From an uncultured Collinsella sp. (GTDB lineage Bacteria > Actinomycetota > Coriobacteriia > Coriobacteriales > Coriobacteriaceae): DNA of 64,000 nucleotides. The notes beneath the pieces are model-generated. The model saw nothing but the letters and a program-made list of their open reading frames with translations. It was not told the DNA's origin and did no database searches. Each line of letters begins with the position of its first letter. Position 1 is the stretch's first letter. The translations under genes were made by a program, and so were the position numbers. The stretch is from NCBI GenBank assembly GCA_900546115.1, contig URBQ01000003.1:29141-93140 (forward strand), read 5' to 3'. Shown here in pieces: positions 35,170 through 43,612 of the stretch.

Positions 35170-36036
35170 GTGCGGATGGTCGCTACGCAATGCGGGGGGG
35201 GGGCTCCCCGACTCGGGGACGAAGTTTTGGAAGAGAAGTTGTCGGATAAAACTCAATATGCAACGGATGCGCCCGCGGGGGCGGCACTGATCGCTCAGGC
35301 CATGGACCGGCGTGAGGGAGCCGGTCGCTACAGGGCCATGCAATCCATTATGGACTGGGATCGCTCGCGCCTGGCCTATCGTGCCGCGAAGCGCGCATTC
35401 GACATCGTGTTCAGCGGCTGCGTGCTGTCCGTCATCGCCGTTCCGAGCCTGGTACTGGCGGCGGCCATCCGCCTGGAGAGCGAGGGCAACCCGTTCTACA
35501 GCCAGATCCGCGTTGGTCAGACCCGCTCCGACGGCAGCCTGTCCACCTTCCGCATGTGGAAGTTCCGCAGCATGTACAAGGACGCCGACGAGCGCCTCGC
35601 GGAGCTCAAGGGGCAGAACGAGATCGCCGGCGCCATGTTCAAGATGAGGGAGGACCCGCGCGTCACCAAGATCGGCAAGTTCATCCGCAAGCACTCCATC
35701 GACGAGTTCCCGCAGTTCTTGAACGTGTTCCTGGGCCAGATGAGCGTGGTGGGCCCGCGCCCGCCGCTGCCCAACGAGGTGGCCGAGTACACCGAGTATG
35801 ATCTGCAGCGCCTTGCGGTAAAGCCTGGGATTACTGGCTGGTGGCAGGTGACGGACCGCAACGACACAGATTTTGACGGCATGGTACGGCGTGACCTTGA
35901 GTACATCGTCAAGCGCGGTGTGACCACCGATCTGAAGATCGTGGCGCTCACGGTCGTCGAAATGATAACGGGGGGGGTGCCTGCTAGAGGCATTTCCCGA
36001 GACTTTTCCGTTGGCGGGGTGCTAGCCCATGCCTAG
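35170..36036 (+). CDS. Undecaprenyl-phosphate sugar-1-phosphate transferase (initiating transferase), with poly-G tract
   Basis: This protein of up to 288 residues begins repeat-unit assembly by moving a sugar-1-phosphate from a UDP-sugar to undecaprenyl phosphate. The core starts near residue 72 with RAAKRAFDIVFSG, a membrane hairpin, then FRMWKFRSMYKDADERL, GKFIRKHSIDEFPQFLNV and MSVVGPRPPLP, and TGWWQVTDRND. Before it lie about 70 unconserved residues. Codons 8-11 contain a run of 10 G (35193-35202). A second run of 8 G (35970-35977) lies 20 codons from the end. Slippage at the first run would stop translation early in both other frames. The start is uncertain (GTG 35170, directly after the loaP stop, or a site after the tract). 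Confidence 0.85.
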   Translation: MRMVATQCGGGAPRLGDEVLEEKLSDKTQYATDAPAGAALIAQAMDRREGAGRYRAMQSIMDWDRSRLAYRAAKRAFDIVFSGCVLSVIAVPSLVLAAAIRLESEGNPFYSQIRVGQTRSDGSLSTFRMWKFRSMYKDADERLAELKGQNEIAGAMFKMREDPRVTKIGKFIRKHSIDEFPQFLNVFLGQMSVVGPRPPLPNEVAEYTEYDLQRLAVKPGITGWWQVTDRNDTDFDGMVRRDLEYIVKRGVTTDLKIVALTVVEMITGGVPARGISRDFSVGGVLAHA

Positions 36037-36673
36037 GAAACCTACCGGGACCCTCTTCTATCGCATATGCAAGAGAACGTTCGATATAACCTTCAGCGCC
36101 GGGTGTGCCGCGGTGCTGGCGATTCCCATGGCCGGTGTCTGCGCCGCGATCTGCGCGGAGTCACCGGGCTGCCCGGTCTACACGCAGGAGCGCGTGGGCA
36201 GGGGTGGACGGGTGATCCGCGTGCTTAAGCTCCGCAGCATGGTCGCCGACGCAAACGACGTACACAAGTACCTGAGCCCTGAGCAGCTGCGCCAGTGGGA
36301 GGTGGAGCGCAAGGTCGACGACGACCCACGCATCACAAAGGCGGGCAAGTTCATCCGCAAGTGTTCCATCGACGAGGTACCGCAGTTCCTCAACGTGCTA
36401 AAGGGCGACCTGTCCGTAATCGGCCCGCGTCCCATCACGCGCGACGAGCTCGAACAGCACTTCACCGACGAGGAGAAGGAGGAGCTGCTGAGCGTCACCC
36501 CGGGCATTACGGGCCTGTGGCAGGCGACCGACCGCAACGCCGCGACCTTCGAGAGCGGCATGCGACAAAAGATCGAGCTCCACTATGTACGGAACCGTTG
36601 CTTCCGTATGGACTGGAAATGTTTCAGGGGCACCTTTGGTGCCATGTTCGGAAAGAAAAGGACGGGACGTTGA
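36029..36673 (+). CDS. Second sugar-1-phosphate transferase
   Basis: This 214-residue protein is a short bacterial sugar transferase. It has CKRTFDITFSAG and a membrane hairpin at the N-terminus, then VIRVLKLRSMVADANDVHK, GKFIRKCSIDEVPQFLNVLKG, LSVIGPRPITRDEL and TGLWQATDRN. It is paralogous to, but clearly diverged from, the preceding gene, which it overlaps by 8 nt. Two initiating transferases in a row suggest either two alternative first sugars or a transferase acting in another step. The stop overlaps the TTG start of the next gene (TTGA). Confidence 0.85.
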   Translation: MPRKPTGTLFYRICKRTFDITFSAGCAAVLAIPMAGVCAAICAESPGCPVYTQERVGRGGRVIRVLKLRSMVADANDVHKYLSPEQLRQWEVERKVDDDPRITKAGKFIRKCSIDEVPQFLNVLKGDLSVIGPRPITRDELEQHFTDEEKEELLSVTPGITGLWQATDRNAATFESGMRQKIELHYVRNRCFRMDWKCFRGTFGAMFGKKRTGR

Positions 36674-37881
36674 GGATTCTGATGGTCAGCCAGCATTACT
36701 GGCCGGAACATTTTCAGATAACCGAGATTTGCGAGGAGCTTGTACGGCGCGGCCACCAAGTGACTGCGCTTGTGGGTATTCCTAACTACCCTAAGGGCGT
36801 TGTGCCTGAGGAATACCTGCATGGCAAGAATCGCCAGCAGATTCGAAACGGTGTCAACATCATTCGCGTGGAGGAGATTCCCAGGAAGCCCGGAATCAGG
36901 GGGCTTGCGAAGAACTACATCAGTTACATGCGGGAGGCCGACAAAAAGATTGGTAAGCTGCCGGGCGATTTCGACGTGATATTCGCGTATCAGCTGTCTC
37001 CTGTTCTTATGTCCGAACCTGCCATGCGAATGAAAAAACGAACCGGCATCCCCGTGCTCCTGTATTGTGCCGACATCTGGCCTGATGCAATCAAGGCGAT
37101 GCTGCCCGACAAACTCAACTTCGCGATGCCACTTATTAAGGCTATGAGCTCGAAGATTTACCGTCAGGCAAACGTTAGCGCGACAAATGCCAGCTCCTAT
37201 GTCGATTACTTTGATCAGGAGTTTGGAATCAGCCGAGATAAGGTATTTTACCTGCCGCAATACGCCGAAGATTCATATCTGGACATGGACCTTACTGCGC
37301 GTCCTTCGGATAAGGTGAGGTTCTTGATCATGGGCAACATTGGCAAGCTTCAGTACATGCCGTGCGTGCTAGAGGCCGTGAACACGCTCAAACACCGCGA
37401 CGATTTCGAGCTGCACATTGTAGGTGACGGTTCCGCCATGCCGTACTGCAAACAGTATGTTGCTGAACACGAGCTGCAAAAGCATGTCGTGTTCCACGGG
37501 CGTCGTCCGTACGAGGAGATGCCGAACTACTATCGCAACGCTGATTGCTGTTTGCTTACGCTTAATGTTCCCGGAGCCCCTGGAATCAATTCGACGCTTC
37601 CCAGTCGCCTGCAAGGTTTCATGGCTGCTGGCAAGCCGATTCTTGCCTCTATCGACGGTTCCGCAGTGCAGGTCATCAACGATTCTGGGTGCGGCAAGGC
37701 GGTTCCTGCCGGCGATGCCGAAGGCCTGGCGAAGCTCATGAGGGATTTTCTGGATAACTCCGACTCCTATGCATCCTGCGGTGCGAATGGCCGCACTTAC
37801 TACAAGGCCAATTTCACCAAACAACGGTTTATGAACGAGATCGAAAAGCTTCTCGTTTTGACGATGAAAGGCGCGCAATAG
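36670..37881 (+). CDS. Glycosyltransferase family 4, WbuB-like (probable L-FucNAc transferase)
   Basis: This 403-residue GT-B protein opens with LRILMVSQHYWPEHFQITEI and has GIPNYPKGVVPEEY and LLYCADIWPDAIKAM in the acceptor half. The donor half has MGNIGKLQYMP, VFHGRRPYEEMPNYY and PGINSTLPSRLQGFMAAGKPIL. These segments resemble WbuB-type glycosyltransferases, which act in polysaccharides with N-acetyl-L-fucosamine. The fnlA-C-type genes that follow support that reading (inference). The TTG start at 36670 overlaps the preceding stop and has AAAGGACGGG upstream. An ATG lies 4 codons later. Confidence 0.8.
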   Translation: MRILMVSQHYWPEHFQITEICEELVRRGHQVTALVGIPNYPKGVVPEEYLHGKNRQQIRNGVNIIRVEEIPRKPGIRGLAKNYISYMREADKKIGKLPGDFDVIFAYQLSPVLMSEPAMRMKKRTGIPVLLYCADIWPDAIKAMLPDKLNFAMPLIKAMSSKIYRQANVSATNASSYVDYFDQEFGISRDKVFYLPQYAEDSYLDMDLTARPSDKVRFLIMGNIGKLQYMPCVLEAVNTLKHRDDFELHIVGDGSAMPYCKQYVAEHELQKHVVFHGRRPYEEMPNYYRNADCCLLTLNVPGAPGINSTLPSRLQGFMAAGKPILASIDGSAVQVINDSGCGKAVPAGDAEGLAKLMRDFLDNSDSYASCGANGRTYYKANFTKQRFMNEIEKLLVLTMKGAQ

Positions 37882-38940
37882 ATGACTAACACTTCTACTT
37901 TCAAAGACAAGACCCTCATGATTACGGGCGGCACCGGCTCGTTCGGCAACACCGTGCTAAAGCACTTCATGAACACCGACCTGGCAGAGATCCGCATCTT
38001 CTCGCGCGACGAGAAGAAGCAGGACGACATGCGCCACCGCCTGCAGGAGAGGTCCCCGGAGCTCGCCTCCAAGGTGCGCTTCTTCATCGGCGACGTTCGC
38101 AACGCCCAGAGCTTGCGCGACGCCATGCACGGGGTGGACTACATCTTCCACGCCGCCGCCCTCAAGCAGGTGCCCTCCTGCGAGTTCTTCCCCATGGAGG
38201 CCGTGCGCACCAACGTCATCGGCACGGACAACGTGCTCCACGCCGCCATCGAGGAGGGCGTCGACCGCGTCGTGTGCCTGTCCACCGACAAGGCGGCCTA
38301 CCCCATCAACGCCATGGGTAAGTCCAAGGCCATGATGGAGTCCATCATCTACGCCAACGCCCGCAACGGCGCCGGCCGTACTACCATCTGCTGCACCAGC
38401 TACGGCAACGTCATGTGCTCGCGCGGCTCGGTGATCCCGCTGTTCATCGACCGCATCCGCAAGGGCGAGCCGCTCACGGTCACCGACCCCAACATGACCC
38501 GCTTCCTCATGAACCTGGACGAGGCCGTGGACCTGGTGCAGTTCGCCTTCGAGCACGCCAACCCCGGCGACCTGTTCATCCAGAAGGCGCCGGCGTCCAC
38601 GATCGGCGACCTCGCCGAGGCTGTGCAGGAGGTCTTCGGTCGCACGGGCACCCAGGTCATCGGCACCCGCCACGGCGAGAAGCTCTTCGAGACCCTTATG
38701 ACCCGCGAGGAGCGCCTACGCGCCGAGGACATGGGCGGCTACTACCGCGTCGCCTGCGACTCGCGCGACCTCAACTACGACAAGTTTTTCGTTGAAGGTG
38801 AGGTCCATACCCAGGCAGATGACGCATATACGAGCCATAATACCGAACGTCTCGATCTACAGGGAACGATTGCCAAGATCAAGACCGCCGAGTATGTACA
38901 GCTTGCGCTTGAGGGCCGTGAGTACGAGGCGGTGCAATAA
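37882..38940 (+). CDS. fnlA: UDP-N-acetylglucosamine 4,6-dehydratase/epimerase (FnlA/CapE type)
   Basis: This 352-residue extended SDR has MITGGTGSFGNTVLKHF (Rossmann loop) and IFSRDEKKQDDMR, typical of UDP-GlcNAc-modifying enzymes. It also has HAAALKQVPSCEFFPMEAVRTNV and the lysine-containing STDKAAYPINAMGKSKAMME catalytic stretch. The usual Tyr of YxxxK is replaced by Met-Gly in this subfamily, as in CapE/FlaA1. It should make the first keto-sugar in UDP-L-FucNAc synthesis. The first 290 codons are very GC-rich and C-ending, while the last 60 are less so. The gene begins right after the preceding stop. Confidence 0.87.
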   Translation: MTNTSTFKDKTLMITGGTGSFGNTVLKHFMNTDLAEIRIFSRDEKKQDDMRHRLQERSPELASKVRFFIGDVRNAQSLRDAMHGVDYIFHAAALKQVPSCEFFPMEAVRTNVIGTDNVLHAAIEEGVDRVVCLSTDKAAYPINAMGKSKAMMESIIYANARNGAGRTTICCTSYGNVMCSRGSVIPLFIDRIRKGEPLTVTDPNMTRFLMNLDEAVDLVQFAFEHANPGDLFIQKAPASTIGDLAEAVQEVFGRTGTQVIGTRHGEKLFETLMTREERLRAEDMGGYYRVACDSRDLNYDKFFVEGEVHTQADDAYTSHNTERLDLQGTIAKIKTAEYVQLALEGREYEAVQ

Positions 38941-38942
38941 CC

Positions 38943-39797
38943 TTGCGGTTTCTTGTACTTGGGGCCTCCGGAATGGCAGGCCACCTAATTTCTCTATATC
39001 TGAAGGAAGCCGGTCATTCCGTTACGGGATTCTCTCGACACGATCTTCAGTTTCTAAATTCCCAGATTATCGGTGACGCAACAGATGTTGATACCCTTAA
39101 GCAGGTTGATTGGAATGGCTACGATGTAGTTGTTAACTGCATTGGCGTATTAAACAAAGCCGCTGAAACGAATCCCAACGCCTCGTGGCTCAACGGTGAA
39201 CTTCCGCATTTTCTTGCTGACGTGACTGCCGATTTGCCAACGCGCGTGTTTCATATGAGTACCGACTGCGTCTTTGCTGGCAACACGGGTCCCTACACTG
39301 AGTGGAGCAAGCCTGATGGGGGGAGCGCCTACGACCGGACCAAAGCCGCGGGCGAACTCGATGATGAAAAGAACTTGACGTTCCGTAACTCCATTGTCGG
39401 GCCAGACATTAATCCCAACGGCATAGGGCTTCTCAACTGGTTTATGAAGCAGAATGGACCTATTAAGGGCTTCACGGGGGCAATTTGGACTGGGCTCACC
39501 ACCCTCGAATTGGCGAAAGCGATGGAGCATGAGGCGCGCGAAGAAGCCCACGGCTTGGTGAACATGGTTCCCGAGGGGTCCATCAACAAATATGAACTTC
39601 TCCAGCTGTTTAATCGGGACCTTCGCGGTGAATCCGTTGAGATATTTGCCGATGCGGGCCTGCAGCTAGATAAGACGCTCGTACGCACCAACTTCAAGCC
39701 AACCTACCGTCCTAAATCTTATCCAGAGCAGGTGCACGAGATGGCTGGTTGGATAAGGGATCACAAGGAACTCTACCCCCACTACGAGGTGATATAG
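38943..39797 (+). CDS. RmlD-like sugar-nucleotide reductase (FnlB-like, no cupin domain)
   Basis: This 284-residue SDR protein begins LRFLVLGASGMAGHLISLYL and has VVNCIGVLNKAAETNP and MSTDCVFAGNTGPYTEWS. SAYDRTKAAGE (catalytic Tyr and Lys) follows. In the L-FucNAc pathway the second enzyme (FnlB/CapF) reduces the keto-sugar. CapF is about 370 residues with a C-terminal cupin; that domain is absent here, so the 3-epimerisation must be done otherwise if the product is L-FucNAc. The start is TTG, 2 nt after the fnlA stop, with GTGCAATAACC before it and no strong ribosome-binding site. Confidence 0.78.
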   Translation: MRFLVLGASGMAGHLISLYLKEAGHSVTGFSRHDLQFLNSQIIGDATDVDTLKQVDWNGYDVVVNCIGVLNKAAETNPNASWLNGELPHFLADVTADLPTRVFHMSTDCVFAGNTGPYTEWSKPDGGSAYDRTKAAGELDDEKNLTFRNSIVGPDINPNGIGLLNWFMKQNGPIKGFTGAIWTGLTTLELAKAMEHEAREEAHGLVNMVPEGSINKYELLQLFNRDLRGESVEIFADAGLQLDKTLVRTNFKPTYRPKSYPEQVHEMAGWIRDHKELYPHYEVI

Positions 39798-39799
39798 AT

Positions 39800-40927
39800 A
39801 TGAGCAAGCTAAAACTTATGGTGGTTATGGGCACCCGCCCGGAAATCATCAAGTTGTCCGAAATCGTGCGCAAAGCCGATAAGTACTTCGACCTCTCTAT
39901 CGTGCATACAGGGCAGAATTACGACTATGAACTGAATAAAGTATTCTTCGATGACCTCGGCATTCGAGAGCCCGATCACTATTTAGGCGTGGTCGGCGAC
40001 GACCTTGGCCAGACTATGGGCAATGTGATTTCTAAATCTTATAAGCTCTTTTCTGAAGAGCGTCCTGATGCAATTTTGGTTCTGGGCGACACAAACTCAT
40101 GCCTTTGCGTGATTTCCGCAAAACGCCTGAAGATCCCCGTATTCCACATGGAGGCAGGCAACCGATGCAAGGATGAGAACCTGCCCGAAGAGGTCATCCG
40201 ACGTGTGGTAGACGTGACGAGTGACGTGAATCTTTGCTATTCCGAGCATGCGCGCCGATATATCCTTGATACCGGTGTAAAGCCGGAGAACACATACGTT
40301 GTGGGTAGTCCCATGGCAGAGGTTCTGGATCACTGCATGGCGAACATCGAATCATCTACGGTGCTCAATGAACTCGGTTTGGAAAGCGACGGGTACATCT
40401 TACTCTCTGCCCATCGTGAGGAAAATATCGACATCGAGGATAACTTCTTCAGCTTGATGAATGCTGTCAATGCGTTGGCAGAGAAATACGATGTTCCGGT
40501 ACTTTATAGCTGCCATCCGCGGAGCGCCAAGATGATAGAGCATCGCGGTTTTAAGTTTGATAGTCGAGTTATCCAACATAAGCCCCTTGGATTCTTTGAT
40601 TATAACCAGCTTCAGAGAAATGCCCTGTGCGTCGTTTCCGACTCGGGAACGCTTCCTGAGGAAGCATCCTATTTCAAGTTCCCTGCGGTTAGCGTGCGAA
40701 CGTCTACCGAGCGTCCCGAAGCTATGGACGCTGGCGTGTTTTGCGTTGGATCCATTACGGCCGAGCAGGTTCTTCAAGCGGTCGATCTTGCTGTGACGAT
40801 GCATGCCAATGGTGATGACGGCATAGAGGTCCCTGCCTACGCCGACCGCAACGTTGCCACGAAGGTGATAAAGCTCGTTCAGAGCTACACCGGCATTATA
40901 AATAAGATGGTGTGGAGGAAGCAGTAG
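39800..40927 (+). CDS. fnlC: UDP-HexNAc 2-epimerase (WecB/FnlC/CapG family)
   Basis: This 375-residue non-hydrolysing 2-epimerase has MVVMGTRPEIIKLSEI, IVHTGQNYDYELN, VLGDTNSCL, HMEAGNRCKDENLPEEVIRR, LLSAHREENID, VVSDSGTLPEEASYF and RTSTERPEAMDAG. NRCKDENLPEE and the absence of the usual GLRT loop match the FnlC/CapG group that makes UDP-L-FucNAc from UDP-L-PneNAc, rather than WecB proper (from family knowledge). The ATG is 2 nt after the preceding stop. Confidence 0.85.
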   Translation: MSKLKLMVVMGTRPEIIKLSEIVRKADKYFDLSIVHTGQNYDYELNKVFFDDLGIREPDHYLGVVGDDLGQTMGNVISKSYKLFSEERPDAILVLGDTNSCLCVISAKRLKIPVFHMEAGNRCKDENLPEEVIRRVVDVTSDVNLCYSEHARRYILDTGVKPENTYVVGSPMAEVLDHCMANIESSTVLNELGLESDGYILLSAHREENIDIEDNFFSLMNAVNALAEKYDVPVLYSCHPRSAKMIEHRGFKFDSRVIQHKPLGFFDYNQLQRNALCVVSDSGTLPEEASYFKFPAVSVRTSTERPEAMDAGVFCVGSITAEQVLQAVDLAVTMHANGDDGIEVPAYADRNVATKVIKLVQSYTGIINKMVWRKQ

Positions 40928-40928
40928 C

Positions 40929-42065
40929 GTGAAATACGTTCAGATTAACGCGTATTCGGGCGGTTGGGCTGATTCAATCATATTCAAGAAACACCGCGAG
41001 CTCATCGCCAGGGGCGAAGAGTCATGGGTTTTTTGGGCTCGCGGCAACCACGAGCAAGATGAGCATATGCAGTGCATCGCCTCATACCCCGAGGTATGCG
41101 TCGACGTGCTGCAAACGCGCTTGGACGGAAAACCTGGCTTCCATTCAAAGGGCATCACGCGCAGGCTGCTGGCGAAACTCGACGAGATAGACCCTGATGT
41201 GGTGCACCTACATCTGCTGCTCGGTTACTACATCAACATTGAAATGCTCTTTAATTGGCTTGCGAGCCACCGCTGCAAGGTAGTTTGGACTCTGCACGAC
41301 TGCTGGGCGTTTACGGGGCATTGCATCTACTTTACATATGTGAAGTGCATGCAGTGGAAGACTAGGTGCGCCGCGTGCACTTCATGTCCGCAAAAACGGA
41401 CGTACCCCGAAACGCTTGCGAGCGACGGCGCGGTGCGTTGGTCGTTCGATCAAAAGAAACGCTTGTTCACCATGCTATCGCCTGAGCGCGTGCAACTTGT
41501 AACGCCCTCGCAATGGCTTGCCGATCTGGTAAGGCAGAGTTTCTTGGCCAAATACGACGTAAAAGTCGTAAACAACACCATCAATTCCGATGTTTTCAAG
41601 CCTACGCAGAGCGACTTTCGTGAGCGCTATAACATAGGCGAGCGTTTTATGGTTTTGGGCGTTGCATCGAAGTGGAGCAAGCGCAAAGGCTTGCCTGACT
41701 TCGTGCGACTGGCTAAGGAACTCGACAGTGAGGGTTTCGCCCTGGTGCTTGTGGGTCTGAACGATAAGCAGATAGAGCAAGTGCAAAGTGAGGTTTCAAC
41801 TGTCGTGGCCTTGGGCAAGACTAGTACCGTCCAAGAGCTCGCCGAGGTCTACACTGCAGTCGACGTGTTCTTCAACCCAACCAACGAGGACAACTATCCT
41901 ACGGTCAATTTGGAAGCCGAGGCCTGCGGCACACGCGTGGTGTCCTACGATACTGGCGGTTGCCGGGAAACATTGCGCCGCGCGGATTCTCATGTTGTTG
42001 ACAACGTGTTCGAGGCCCTAGAGACCATTCTTTCTTTGCATGAAAGAACCGACGCGGCAAGCTGA
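40929..42065 (+). CDS. Glycosyltransferase family 4
   Basis: This 378-residue GT4-type protein has an acceptor half with DVVHLHLLLGYYINIEML and VWTLHDCWAFTGHCIYF. A Cys-rich stretch (KCMQWKTRCAACTSCPQ) is common in this glycosyltransferase subgroup. The donor half has VASKWSKRKGLPDFVRL, ALGKTSTVQELAEVYTAVDVFFNPTNEDNYPTVNLEAEACGTRVVSYDTGG by parts. The start is GTG, one base after the fnlC stop. It adds one of the non-initiating sugars; donor and linkage cannot be told. Confidence 0.85.
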   Translation: MKYVQINAYSGGWADSIIFKKHRELIARGEESWVFWARGNHEQDEHMQCIASYPEVCVDVLQTRLDGKPGFHSKGITRRLLAKLDEIDPDVVHLHLLLGYYINIEMLFNWLASHRCKVVWTLHDCWAFTGHCIYFTYVKCMQWKTRCAACTSCPQKRTYPETLASDGAVRWSFDQKKRLFTMLSPERVQLVTPSQWLADLVRQSFLAKYDVKVVNNTINSDVFKPTQSDFRERYNIGERFMVLGVASKWSKRKGLPDFVRLAKELDSEGFALVLVGLNDKQIEQVQSEVSTVVALGKTSTVQELAEVYTAVDVFFNPTNEDNYPTVNLEAEACGTRVVSYDTGGCRETLRRADSHVVDNVFEALETILSLHERTDAAS

Positions 42066-42104
42066 CAATAGCTATTAGGCGGGGATGTTCCGAATGGGAA
42101 CGGA

Positions 42105-43571
42105 ATGATAGAGGTGAATACACTGAATGCCATAACCGTGTCTAAAAAGGCTGGAGTTATTAACGATCGCACTTATATAAAGGATGCTAAATCGTTTCTT
42201 ACGGTTTTTCTGCTTTCTTTACTATTGATCGGCGGGGCCATTTGGACATTCTTTGAGGCAATTGGCACGACGACTCCCGTAGAGTCAGAGTATTTCATTG
42301 CGCTCACGTTCGAAGGCTTCTATTTTGCTGCTGCAATTTTAGTGAGGCACTTCAGACGCCCCGTTTATATGTTCGAACCTTACGTAATTATTACAGTTGT
42401 TTATATTCTTGTGTATCACGTTGCTGCGGTGTTTCAGCTCTCTGCGGGAGAAACTGTTCGTTACGGTGTGGATTCCACCAAATATGCGTTAATCGGCTGT
42501 ATTTTTGTAGTGCTTGGTCATATTGCTTTTACAGTTGCGTATGGACTTGAGTCAAATAGCTGCTCGAATAAGAGGTTAAAAGCTTTCTATAAAGATGTAG
42601 CAAATGAACATACAATAGTAAGAACGGCATACATTATCTATGCTTTTTCGCTTGCATTGTATCTGGCGTATCAACTGAGTAGGGGATTCAGCCTGTCATA
42701 TGTTTTATCGGGAGGTCTCGCTTCACAGGGTGACCTTACGGTTAACGACAGCCCACTCAGTTTTCTCTCATATTGCAGTTACTCGCTAATTAGCGCCTGG
42801 CTTCTCATTTATATGTTCGGGCGAAACCGAATTATTAAACTTGCTGCTGGTTTCATTATGCTTGGCGTGATTTTCTTCGGAGGAAGTCGCGCTCCTTTGC
42901 TCATTCCTTTATTGGCGTGCGCTGCGCTGCACTATATCCGCAAGAATTCGTCTCCCGCACTTACAAATGTACTTGTCCTTGTCGGCGCACTCGTACTGAT
43001 ATTCGCCGTTATGCAGGTTGCTCGCGTTGGCATTCGAGCGGGAGCGGGTCTTGATATGCATGGCGTCGATATGGCCGGTCTCTTTGAACCTTTCTATGCG
43101 GAAATCGATGACTTTAAGGTCTATTACGGAATTTTTGGCGTTGTCCCTGGTCTCCATTCTTTCCTATATGGAAAGCAAATGATTATCGGATCGCTAACGC
43201 TGTTTATTCCTCGTGCGATTTGGCCTGGAAAGCCTCAGCCAATTATTTATGAAATCATCAATCATCTCTACGGTCAAAGAGCTGTTCTTGACGGTGTTGC
43301 ATACCCGAATTTGAGCGAGTATTACGTCGAATTTGGATTTGTTGGCATCATCGTTTGCATGTTCATTCTTGGGTTGCTGTGCCGTTATTGCCGAAGTCTA
43401 TTTACTGAAGGAGGTAAAAACTCACTCGCGCTTGCGATGTACTGTGTTATTTTTCCCGCGCTATTCCAGGTCATTATTCGTGGATATATGCCGCAAAATT
43501 TCTCAATGCTCGTTTTCCTTCTTGCTCCAATCGCAATAGCTGAGCTTCTAAACAAATGTAATTGTGAATAA
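42105..43571 (+). CDS. wzy: O-antigen/oligosaccharide repeat-unit polymerase (Wzy)
   Basis: This 488-residue protein has about 12 predicted membrane segments, for example FLTVFLLSLLLIGGAIWTF, IIKLAAGFIMLGVIFFGG and VLVLVGALVLIFAVMQVA. A large extracytoplasmic loop follows (about 300-385: PGLHSFLYGKQMIIG, LTLFIPRAIWPGKPQP, LSEYYVEFGFVG). The FIPRAIWPGKP and EFGFVGII segments are typical of the repeat-unit polymerase family. It joins lipid-linked units after flipping. GC content is clearly below that of the genes upstream, as is usual for polymerase genes. Confidence 0.82.
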   Translation: MIEVNTLNAITVSKKAGVINDRTYIKDAKSFLTVFLLSLLLIGGAIWTFFEAIGTTTPVESEYFIALTFEGFYFAAAILVRHFRRPVYMFEPYVIITVVYILVYHVAAVFQLSAGETVRYGVDSTKYALIGCIFVVLGHIAFTVAYGLESNSCSNKRLKAFYKDVANEHTIVRTAYIIYAFSLALYLAYQLSRGFSLSYVLSGGLASQGDLTVNDSPLSFLSYCSYSLISAWLLIYMFGRNRIIKLAAGFIMLGVIFFGGSRAPLLIPLLACAALHYIRKNSSPALTNVLVLVGALVLIFAVMQVARVGIRAGAGLDMHGVDMAGLFEPFYAEIDDFKVYYGIFGVVPGLHSFLYGKQMIIGSLTLFIPRAIWPGKPQPIIYEIINHLYGQRAVLDGVAYPNLSEYYVEFGFVGIIVCMFILGLLCRYCRSLFTEGGKNSLALAMYCVIFPALFQVIIRGYMPQNFSMLVFLLAPIAIAELLNKCNCE

Positions 43572-43612
43572 CCGAACGGTTTTTTGAGAATTAATCGCAG
43601 GCAACGTGCCGG

